NCBI GenBank assembly: GCA_946415695.1
Contig: CAMKTM010000180.1
Coordinates: 1-5,077, forward strand
Direction of reading: 5' to 3'
Origin: an uncultured Prevotellaceae bacterium
Lineage (GTDB): Bacteria > Bacteroidota > Bacteroidia > Bacteroidales > Bacteroidaceae
DNA: 5,077 nucleotides
Below the pieces are notes generated by a model. The model did not search any database, was not told the DNA's origin, and worked only from the letters and a program-made list of their open reading frames with translations. Made by a program: the position numbers and the translations under genes. Below, in pieces: positions 1-5,043 of this stretch. Position 1 is the first letter of the stretch. Each line of letters starts with the position of its first letter.

Positions 1-365
1 TCGAGCGCCTTGCTGTAATCAGTCAAAGCCCGCTCCTGATTGTTCGTCTGGAAATAAAGAGAAGCGCGGCTCAAGTACAAGCCAAGTGTAGCAGGGGAAA
101 GCTCAATGCCTTTGGTGTATGCATCCAGAGCCTTGTCGTTTTCTCCTCGGCGTTGACGAATCTCGCCAAGATACTGAAAGAGGATGGCATTCGACTTGCG
201 TGCCGGGTCAAGCTCAATGGTTTGGTGAATCAACCGCTCGGCTTTCTCCAACGAATCAGCAGCTAATGCCTCGACTACCAACCGTGCGCTTTGCTCGTAA
301 AGCTGGGCATGAAGCAAGTGAAGAGCAAAGAGCGAGAAGAGCAGAAAAAGAGCAGAACGTTTCAT
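1..365 (-). CDS. Exported tetratricopeptide-repeat (TPR) protein, N-terminal part
   Basis: The minus strand reads an open frame of 121 codons from ATG at 365-363 to the window edge without a stop, so the C-terminal part is missing. Residues 1-20 look like a type I signal peptide: a basic MKR start, a leucine/phenylalanine-rich core, and a likely cut after HA at residue 20. The mature part should therefore be periplasmic or exported. Two TPR units follow. Residues about 60-93 carry YLGEIRQRRGENDKALDAY and end ELSP. Residues 94-121 carry LSRASLYFQTNNQERALTDY and run off the edge. An earlier helix pair around 26-54, ending ELDP, may be a further repeat. TPRs are protein-interaction scaffolds, so no specific partner or activity can be named. 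The start lies 48 bp downstream of the purA stop with no recognisable terminator or -7 box between, so co-transcription with purA is likely. No enzymatic motif is visible. Confidence 0.85.
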   Translation of the reverse strand, partial: MKRSALFLLFSLFALHLLHAQLYEQSARLVVEALAADSLEKAERLIHQTIELDPARKSNAILFQYLGEIRQRRGENDKALDAYTKGIELSPATLGLYLSRASLYFQTNNQERALTDYSKAL

Positions 366-413
366 CTTTCTTTGGACATCATTCACACACTTACACTTCA
401 CGTTTTTTATATT

Positions 414-1682
414 CTAACGAACAATGGTCTGTGCCCGGTCTGGCCCTACGCTAATGATGGTAATGGGCGTTTCTGTGGCCCTCTCAATATAGGCGATGTA
501 GTCCTTGAGTTCTTGCGGGAATTGTTTTTCGTTAGTCATTTTTGTGAGGTCTGTCTGCCAGCCGGGCAAGGTCTCGTAGACAGCCTGCCAGCCGTCTGTG
601 TCGTAAGGCATTTCTTCCGTGGAGGCGCCATTCTTCGTGTACTTGGTGCAGACCTTAATCTCGGCAAAGCTGTCGAGGACGTCGCTCTTCATCATGATGA
701 GTTGGGTGACGCCGTTTATCATTATTGCATATCGGAGTGCCACGAGGTCGAGCCATCCGCAGCGACGATTGCGTCCCGTCACAGCACCGTACTCGTGCCC
801 AATCTGTCGGATTCGGTCGCCTGTCTCGTCAAGGAGTTCTACGGGAAACGGCCCCGAACCGACGCGGGTTGAGTATGCCTTGAAGATGCCAAACACGTCG
901 CCTATTGCGTTGGGTGCCACTCCGAGACCCGTGCAGACGCCGCCGCTGACGGTGTTCGAGGAAGAGACGTAGGGATAAGTACCGTGGTCGATGTCGAGCA
1001 TTGTGCCCTGAGCTCCTTCCGCCAGCACGCTTTTCCCCTCTTTAAGCGCTTTGCCGAGCTCAATCTCGGTGTCGGTGAGCGAGAACTGACGCATGTAGTC
1101 GATGCCTTGCATCCAGAGGCGCTCCTCTTCCGTGATGTCATAATCGGAAAAGTTGAGGTCTCGAAGCGTCCGTTCGTGTCGAGCCTTGAGGGCTTCGTAC
1201 TTCTCTTCGAAGTTCTCCAGAATGTCTCCCACCCGAAGCCCCGTTCGGCTGGCCTTCTCGCTATAGGTGGGGCCAATGCCTTTGCCTGTCGTGCCTACCT
1301 TGTTCTTGCCTTTGGCAGCCTCGTAAGCGCGGTCGAGCACTCGGTGGGTGGGGAGAATCAGGTGAGCGCGTTTGCTGATGTGCAGGCGGCTTCTGAGGTC
1401 GTAGCCGGCTTCTTCCAGTTCTTTGGCTTCTTGCATGAAGAGGTCTGGGGCAATGACGCAGCCGTTACCGATGATGTTGAGCTTCCCTTCGTCGAAGATG
1501 CCGCTGGGGATGCTGCGGAGTACGAACTTCTTGCCCTCGAACATGATGGTATGTCCGGCATTGGGGCCGCCTGCAAAACGTGCAACTATGTCGTATTCGG
1601 GAGTGAAGACATCCACAATCTTTCCTTTTCCTTCGTCGCCGAAGACGATGCCCAGGAGGGCATCAACTTTACCTTTTCTCAT
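414..1682 (-). CDS. purA: Adenylosuccinate synthetase
   Basis: This cytosolic enzyme condenses IMP with aspartate, using GTP, to give adenylosuccinate, the first committed step from IMP to AMP. The frame encodes 422 residues, normal for the family (about 420-430), so it is full length. Visible motifs in order: the P-loop-like GDEGKGK at 15-21 with the catalytic Asp16; GGPNAGH ending in catalytic His44; GIGPTYSEKASR at 135-146, matching the second family signature; EGAQGTMLDIDHGTYP at 222-237; TGRNRRCGW at 302-310 with the substrate arginines; and the C-terminal guanine-site segment SVGPDR at 411-416. One oddity is that residues 13-14 before GDEGKGK are Val-Phe, where the family almost always has Gln-Trp. 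The start MRKGKVDALLG fits other Bacteroidetes PurA proteins. The leader is long (about 170 nt from the candidate promoter at 1860) and contains palindromes that may regulate it. The downstream TPR gene follows after 48 bp. Confidence 0.98.
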   Translation of the reverse strand: MRKGKVDALLGIVFGDEGKGKIVDVFTPEYDIVARFAGGPNAGHTIMFEGKKFVLRSIPSGIFDEGKLNIIGNGCVIAPDLFMQEAKELEEAGYDLRSRLHISKRAHLILPTHRVLDRAYEAAKGKNKVGTTGKGIGPTYSEKASRTGLRVGDILENFEEKYEALKARHERTLRDLNFSDYDITEEERLWMQGIDYMRQFSLTDTEIELGKALKEGKSVLAEGAQGTMLDIDHGTYPYVSSSNTVSGGVCTGLGVAPNAIGDVFGIFKAYSTRVGSGPFPVELLDETGDRIRQIGHEYGAVTGRNRRCGWLDLVALRYAIMINGVTQLIMMKSDVLDSFAEIKVCTKYTKNGASTEEMPYDTDGWQAVYETLPGWQTDLTKMTNEKQFPQELKDYIAYIERATETPITIISVGPDRAQTIVR

Positions 1683-1712
1683 TTCTGTTTTTTATCCTGT
1701 TTGTTTAATTTC

Positions 1713-1733
1713 TTTTACTTTTCGGAAGTAAAA
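1713..1733. promoter_or_regulatory. Perfect 8-bp inverted repeat in purA leader
   Basis: The arms TTTTACTT (1713-1720) and AAGTAAAA (1726-1733) are exact inverse complements separated by 5 bp (TTCGG). The element sits about 30 bp upstream of the purA start codon. It could be a protein-binding operator or a weak RNA hairpin in the leader. It lacks a following U-tract and has only one C/G pair per arm, so it is not an intrinsic terminator. The function is inferred from position and symmetry only. Confidence 0.45.
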
Positions 1734-1752
1734 ATGGGAGTAAACTCGCTAC

Positions 1753-1812
1753 GTTAACTTCGTTGACCTTCGGTTAACTTCGTTGACCTTCGGTTGACTT
1801 CGTCGACCTAAC
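1753..1812. repeat. Three-copy 20-bp tandem repeat with six GTYRAC sites
   Basis: The unit GTTAACTTC-GTTGACCTTCG is present identically at 1753-1772 and 1773-1792, with a diverged third copy at 1793-1812. Each unit contains two GTYRAC hexamers, at 1753, 1762, 1773, 1782, 1793 and 1802, spaced 9, 11, 9, 11 and 9 bp. Adjacent hexamers can pair around TTC loops, for example 1762-1768 with 1772-1778 (7 bp with one G-U pair). The tract lies inside the probable purA leader RNA. Confidence 0.8.
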
Positions 1813-1859
1813 GGTTCGCGGGAGTTAAAATGGACAATACCATATGAGCAGACAGCATC

Positions 1860-1867
1860 CAAAGCTA
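1860..1867 (-). promoter_or_regulatory. Candidate purA promoter, -7 box
   Basis: On the minus strand the octamer TAGCTTTG matches the Bacteroidetes -7 consensus TAnnTTTG exactly. A start about 4 nt beyond the box, near 1856, would give a leader of roughly 170 nt before the purA ATG at 1682. The -33 element is weak: about 18 bp upstream there is TTAA rather than TTTG. No better match occurs in the spacer. The call rests on the motif and its position between two minus-strand genes. Confidence 0.5.
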
Positions 1868-1869
1868 TT

Positions 1870-1890
1870 GTTCAGCACGCAGTGCTTAAC
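1870..1890. promoter_or_regulatory. Imperfect palindrome in the spacer of the candidate purA promoter
   Basis: Plus-strand arms GTTCAGCAC (1870-1878) and GTGCTTAAC (1882-1890) are inverse complements at 8 of 9 positions around the 3-bp centre GCA. The palindrome begins 3 bp upstream of the candidate -7 box and fills the stretch between -7 and -33, a classic place for a repressor operator. As an alternative it could be a hairpin at the end of the fur-like transcript, but no U-tract follows on the minus strand. The binding factor is unknown. Confidence 0.4.
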
Positions 1891-1965
1891 TTCCTGCGCG
1901 AAGCGCTTAACTTCCTATTTAACTTTATTTTATAACTTCCTATTTAACTTCATTCTATAACTTCC
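1884..1965. repeat. Direct repeats of (TT)AACTTCC, including a 25-bp tandem pair
   Basis: The 12-mer GCTTAACTTCCT occurs at 1884-1895 and 1905-1916. A 25-bp unit beginning AACTTCCTATTTAACTT is present at 1909-1933 and 1934-1958 with two mismatches, and a third partial copy (AACTTCC) starts at 1959. The last copies overlap the 3' end of the fur-like gene, so the Arg-Lys-Leu-stop codons are read from repeat sequence. Such short intergenic repeats occur in Prevotella-like genomes; no function is evident. Confidence 0.75.
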
Positions 1966-2440
1966 GCTTTTTCTTTTTCGCTTCTTGTCTGTTCTTGGCT
2001 TGGCACTTTCTGCAGATGCCGTGCATGTAGAGCAGTTTGTCCTCGATGCTGAAATAGCGCACGTGGAGGTTCTGGAGGGCAAGCTTCGCCGTGCTGGTGG
2101 AGACGCGCGCGATGGTGTTGCATTGGTTGCAGATGACGTAGGCTTTCGGAGCGTTGTCGGTGCGCATTTCGTAATGAGCGGCGGTGGCCAGCGAATGCTT
2201 GATGACGAGACCTGCTTCGCAGAAGAGTTCCATTGTGTTGAAGAGTGTAGCGCGGCTCACCTGAAACGCTGCGTGCTCGTGCATGAGTTGCATGAGTCCG
2301 TCTATGTTGAAGATGCCGTTGGCAAAGCCCGCCACGCGCAGAATCTCGTAGCGTTCAGGCGTCTTGCGCATGGCGTTGACTTCCATGTAGCGTGTCAGTC
2401 GGTCGCGCAGTGATGCGAGGGGTGCTTGCTTCTTGTCCAT
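1955..2440 (-). CDS. Fur-family transcriptional regulator with a degenerate metal-sensing site
   Basis: The product is 161 residues, close to the usual Fur length (about 140-160). Residues 24-36 (MRKTPERYEILRV) and 61-80 (VSRATLFNTMELFCEAGLVI) are the N-terminal winged-helix region and its recognition helix. AxHYE at 87-91 leads into the dimerisation domain. Two CxxC pairs, Cys104/Cys107 and Cys143/Cys146, should form the structural zinc site. The histidine cluster that normally precedes the first CxxC is replaced by NAPKAYVIC, so the regulatory metal site looks altered. The C-terminus is a lysine-rich tail (KKKKRKL) whose last codons lie in repeat DNA. I chose ATG at 2440 because a -7 box lies just upstream and family alignment starts nearby. 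A start at 2506 would add 22 hydrophobic residues and overlap the preceding stop as ATGA, which is unlikely for this family. The regulon cannot be told from sequence; Fur, PerR and Zur types are all possible. Confidence 0.9.
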   Translation of the reverse strand: MDKKQAPLASLRDRLTRYMEVNAMRKTPERYEILRVAGFANGIFNIDGLMQLMHEHAAFQVSRATLFNTMELFCEAGLVIKHSLATAAHYEMRTDNAPKAYVICNQCNTIARVSTSTAKLALQNLHVRYFSIEDKLLYMHGICRKCQAKNRQEAKKKKRKL

Positions 2441-2449
2441 AATCAGGGG

Positions 2450-2457
2450 CAAAGATA
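2450..2457 (-). promoter_or_regulatory. Candidate promoter of the fur-like gene, -7 box
   Basis: TATCTTTG on the minus strand matches TAnnTTTG exactly. It lies 9 bp before the ATG at 2440, within the 62-bp gap after the AlkD-like gene. The upstream region is T-rich, with TTTT near the -33 position but no TTTG. Initiation about 4 nt past the box would leave a leader of only about 5 nt, so the transcript would be almost leaderless, or translation may begin at Met19 or Met24 instead. Confidence 0.6.
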
Positions 2458-2502
2458 CGAAAATAAGTGGAAAGAGAAAAATGAAAGTAGAAAAATTATC
2501 GT

Positions 2503-3069
2503 TCATTTATTTATCTTTTCATCTTTCATCTTTTCTTCGAGAGCTCGAATAGCTTTTCTGAGGTGCAGGTTTGCTTTGGGAAGCAGCTTCTTCAGGTTCT
2601 CTTCTATGCGATGCCGTTCCTCGCTGCCGATTGCCGAGCCTCGAACGAGCAAATGCCGCAAGCAGAGGCAGGCGCAAACGCAGGGGAGCGGTTTGTCCCG
2701 CTCGAGCCACGCCATGCTGGTTGTCTTGGCATGGGGGGCATGGGGCATCAGTTTCATTGCCATTATCTGCGCCTCTTCGGCGCTTACCATCGCTTCTGCC
2801 CAAGCGTTCGCCACGTCCGGCGTGAACGCTTCGGGAGGCATGAGCATGATGGCAAGAAGCCTCGTCTCCCGGATGTCCTGATTCCACAGTTTGCCTGAAA
2901 GCTCGGCGCCACGGGGAAATTCGCCGGCTATGCTTTGGAGGCGAGGCAACTCCACGCCGAATATGAGTTTGAAGGGCAGTCCGGCTTCCCTCATCCTTCG
3001 GGAGAGGATGCCGTTCATGCTGGCTCGCAGTTCCTTCTTTATGTCGAGCACCATCGCTTCCGTGTTCAT
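2503..3069 (-). CDS. AlkD-like / DNA alkylation repair family protein
   Basis: This 188-residue protein resembles the DNA_alkylation_repair (AlkD-like, HEAT-like helical repeat) family. These proteins bind alkylated DNA, and characterised members excise N3- or N7-alkylpurines. The supporting stretch is residues 33-76: FKLIFGVELPRLQSIA, then LSGKLW, then RETRLLAIML, which follows the family pattern FGV-x-P-x-LR-x-IA ... LA-x-LW ... E-x-R-x-LA. Helical segments continue through 84-142, and the C-terminus (149-188) is charged and helical. It is shorter than Bacillus AlkD (about 230 residues), so glycosylase activity is not assured. Residues 130-136 carry an unusual Cys-x-Cys-x-Cys-x-Cys run. The ATG at 3069 overlaps the TGA of the peptidase gene as ATGA, indicating translational coupling. 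The same frame stays open upstream to 3726, but that part is an off-frame reading of the peptidase gene. Confidence 0.72.
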   Translation of the reverse strand: MNTEAMVLDIKKELRASMNGILSRRMREAGLPFKLIFGVELPRLQSIAGEFPRGAELSGKLWNQDIRETRLLAIMLMPPEAFTPDVANAWAEAMVSAEEAQIMAMKLMPHAPHAKTTSMAWLERDKPLPCVCACLCLRHLLVRGSAIGSEERHRIEENLKKLLPKANLHLRKAIRALEEKMKDEKINK

Positions 3070-5000
3070 AGGGCTCTGTATTGTTGGCTGTAACGAATCA
3101 TTTGCGCATCGTATGCTTCGTCGAAGGATGCTTTGACGTCTCGAATGTCCCCTGCTTCGTCGAGGACGGGTTCGTATTTCGGATTGATGAACCCCTTGAA
3201 GGGTGCCAGGCGGAGCCGGTGATAGCGCTGGAGTATCTCGTGATGCAATGTGGCATCGAGCTTGACGCCGAAGTGCTCTACGAGCTGGCGAGCTGCTTCG
3301 TAGTCCCCTTCGCTCTTGATGCGCTGTATCTCGGCCAAGAGCGATCCAAAGGCTTCTCGAAGCATGCCATAATCGTTGATGCGGACGTAGTGTTTGCCTC
3401 CGGACTCTACAATCTGTACCGTCTGGGGATAGTTCGCGAGCGCCCATCTGCTGATGAGGGCACGGGCGCGCATGTGAGCTTCTTCCAATTGACTGCCTTC
3501 TTCGATGCGAACCATCTGTGTCAGCAGGCCGTTCATCAAGTAGCTGTAGTACTGCGACTTGTAGGCTTCCCCGTCGGGCAACAGACCGAGTTCTACGAGT
3601 TTGGGGTCGGCAATGTAATAGAGGCCAAAGAGGTCGGCACGTGCTTCTTCGATGGTGCTCCCGTACGCTTTGAGGGCATCGGCATCCACATGGGGGAGCA
3701 ATTGTCCGGAACCATGTCCAAGACACTCGTGCAAGTCGGTGTGAAGGTCGTCTGGGATGTCGCCGTACTTGTCAAGAAGCTGCCGCGTCTCGGCGTCGAT
3801 GACAAATTCTTCCCGCATCCCAGAGCCTTTTGCAACGATGTTGTAGGCATGTGTCAGATTGGAGATAGTGACGCTTTTGCTTCCGTATTCGGCCCTTATC
3901 CAATTGCTGTTGGGCAGATTTATTCCGATGGCGCTGCTGGGATAGAGGTCGCCTCCGAGGATGGCTGCGTTGATGATTCTCGCACTTACGCCTCGACACT
4001 CCTTCTTCTTGAACCTTGAATCTACAGGTGAGTGATTTTCAAACCACTGCGCATTGCTGCTTAAAGTGTTGGCTCTGCGTGTCGCTTCGCGGTCGGTGAT
4101 GCCTGCGAAGCCTTCCCAGCTTGCTTTCAAACCGAGCGGGTCGCCATAGACCTCGGTGAAGCCGTTGATGAAATAAATCTCGCCTTCTGTCTCTCCGACC
4201 CAAAGGATGGCATAGTCATCGAACGTTTTCAAGTCGCCCGTGCGATAGAATTCCACAAGCTTGTCGATGACTTCCTGCTGTTTTTCGTTCTCTGCATACT
4301 GTCGAGCCTTGCCAAGCATCTCGCAGATGCGGTCGATAGCTTTTCCGTAAAGTCCGCCGCTTCGCCAGACGTTCTCGCAGAGCGTGCCGTCGGGATTTCG
4401 CTCGAGGCGGCTGTTCAAGCCCAACATTGGCGGATGCTGCCGGTCGGAGTGTTTCTTGAGGTTGGCATAGAATGCTTCGGCCTCCGCCTGCGCGATGCCT
4501 TCTGCATAGTAGTTGCAAGAGGAGGTAAGGAGCAAATCCTCCCCGTCCGTCTGATTGACGCGTTTTGGCATCACTTCGGGATTGAAGATGACTTCTGCCA
4601 GTTCTTCTATTTGTGAGGGTAATTGGCTGGAGTAGAGTTTGCCTGCTTCGCGAAGGAAGAACTCGCGGCTGAACCCAGGGGTGAACTTCTGGCAATTGTA
4701 GTGATGATGGATGCCGTTGGAAAACCACACCCTTTTGAGATAAACGACGAAGGCCTGCCACTCGGCATCGTCCTTCGGACCTTTGTAGTTCGTGTAGATG
4801 CCCTCCAAGACATGCCGCAACAGAAGCCCATGACGGCAGTTCTGGTCCCACAGAATGTCGCGCCCCCAAAGCGCTGCTTCCGAGAGGTAATAGACGAACA
4901 GCTTTTGCCGGAGAGGTAGGGAGTTGAAGTCGGGAACTTCATAGCGAAGCAGCTGAATATCAGCAAATCGTTCGCTTTGCCAAGGGAAAGAGTATGCCAT
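3066..5000 (-). CDS. Dipeptidyl-peptidase III-like zinc metallopeptidase (family M49)
   Basis: DPP III enzymes remove dipeptides from the N-termini of oligopeptides. This frame encodes 644 residues. The M49 zinc motif HECLGH is at 424-429 (His424 and His429 as ligands, Glu425 as catalytic base), followed by GSG. The second motif EEARAD at 451-456 supplies the third ligand, probably Glu452. Other family landmarks are NAQWFENHSP at 316-325 and GDLYPSSAIGINLPN at 350-364. The fold should be the two-lobed DPP III architecture, with the upper lobe bearing zinc. From memory, the Bacteroides thetaiotaomicron enzyme has HECLGH about 24 residues later and is 675 residues long. Here the chain begins MAYSFPWQSERFADIQ with no signal peptide, suggesting a cytoplasmic enzyme. 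ATG at 5000 is the only usable start: an in-frame TAA lies at 5015-5013 and the codons between offer no start. It is coupled to the AlkD-like gene by a 4-bp stop/start overlap. Confidence 0.95.
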   Translation of the reverse strand: MAYSFPWQSERFADIQLLRYEVPDFNSLPLRQKLFVYYLSEAALWGRDILWDQNCRHGLLLRHVLEGIYTNYKGPKDDAEWQAFVVYLKRVWFSNGIHHHYNCQKFTPGFSREFFLREAGKLYSSQLPSQIEELAEVIFNPEVMPKRVNQTDGEDLLLTSSCNYYAEGIAQAEAEAFYANLKKHSDRQHPPMLGLNSRLERNPDGTLCENVWRSGGLYGKAIDRICEMLGKARQYAENEKQQEVIDKLVEFYRTGDLKTFDDYAILWVGETEGEIYFINGFTEVYGDPLGLKASWEGFAGITDREATRRANTLSSNAQWFENHSPVDSRFKKKECRGVSARIINAAILGGDLYPSSAIGINLPNSNWIRAEYGSKSVTISNLTHAYNIVAKGSGMREEFVIDAETRQLLDKYGDIPDDLHTDLHECLGHGSGQLLPHVDADALKAYGSTIEEARADLFGLYYIADPKLVELGLLPDGEAYKSQYYSYLMNGLLTQMVRIEEGSQLEEAHMRARALISRWALANYPQTVQIVESGGKHYVRINDYGMLREAFGSLLAEIQRIKSEGDYEAARQLVEHFGVKLDATLHHEILQRYHRLRLAPFKGFINPKYEPVLDEAGDIRDVKASFDEAYDAQMIRYSQQYRAL

Positions 5001-5001
5001 T

Positions 5002-5032
5002 GAGTTTAGAGTTTAGAGTTTAGAGTTTAGAG
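5002..5032. repeat. Heptanucleotide tandem repeat (GAGTTTA)n abutting the peptidase start codon
   Basis: Four exact copies of GAGTTTA (plus strand) lie at 5002-5008, 5009-5015, 5016-5022 and 5023-5029, followed by GAG. On the minus strand this reads TAAACTC and ends one base before the peptidase ATG. The tract is the immediate leader of that gene and contains no Shine-Dalgarno sequence or -7 box. Confidence 0.9.
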
Positions 5033-5043
5033 GTGTTTTTTGG

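Larger units (their letters stand above)
1683..1954. other. Repeat-rich regulatory spacer between fur-like gene and purA
   Basis: These 272 bp hold no plausible gene. They contain, from purA outward: an A/T-rich leader, a perfect 8-bp inverted repeat (1713-1733), a GGAAGTAAAAATG element (1724-1736) that recurs as GGGAGTTAAAATG at 1820-1832 (11 of 13 identical), a three-copy 20-bp tandem repeat (1753-1812), a candidate -7 box (1860-1867), an imperfect palindrome (1870-1890), and repeats of AACTTCC. I see no U-tract terminator in either direction. The repeat cores are variants of TTAACTTC, so much of the spacer may derive from one amplified short motif. Confidence 0.75.

Noticed and set aside
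366..413. Promoter or terminator between purA and the TPR gene
   Set aside because: No TAnnTTTG box and no GC-rich hairpin with a U-run is visible; co-transcription is simpler.
984..1757. Plus-strand open frame of 257 codons
   Set aside because: It is antisense to purA, whose family motifs span the region; its translation shows no recognisable family.
1870..1890. Hairpin as an intrinsic terminator of the fur-like gene
   Set aside because: No U-run follows the stem on the minus strand, and the stem is interrupted by a mismatch.
1753..1965. Repeats in the purA/fur-like spacer as a CRISPR array
   Set aside because: Units are 20-25 bp in direct contact, with no unique spacers and no cas genes nearby.
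3070..3726. Upstream extension of the AlkD-like frame giving 407 codons
   Set aside because: The extra part is a basic, low-complexity off-frame reading of the peptidase gene; family similarity begins after the ATG at 3069.
3081..4019. Plus-strand open frame of 312 codons
   Set aside because: It is fully antisense to the DPP III-like gene, which carries the zinc motifs in this stretch; it is an effect of codon composition.
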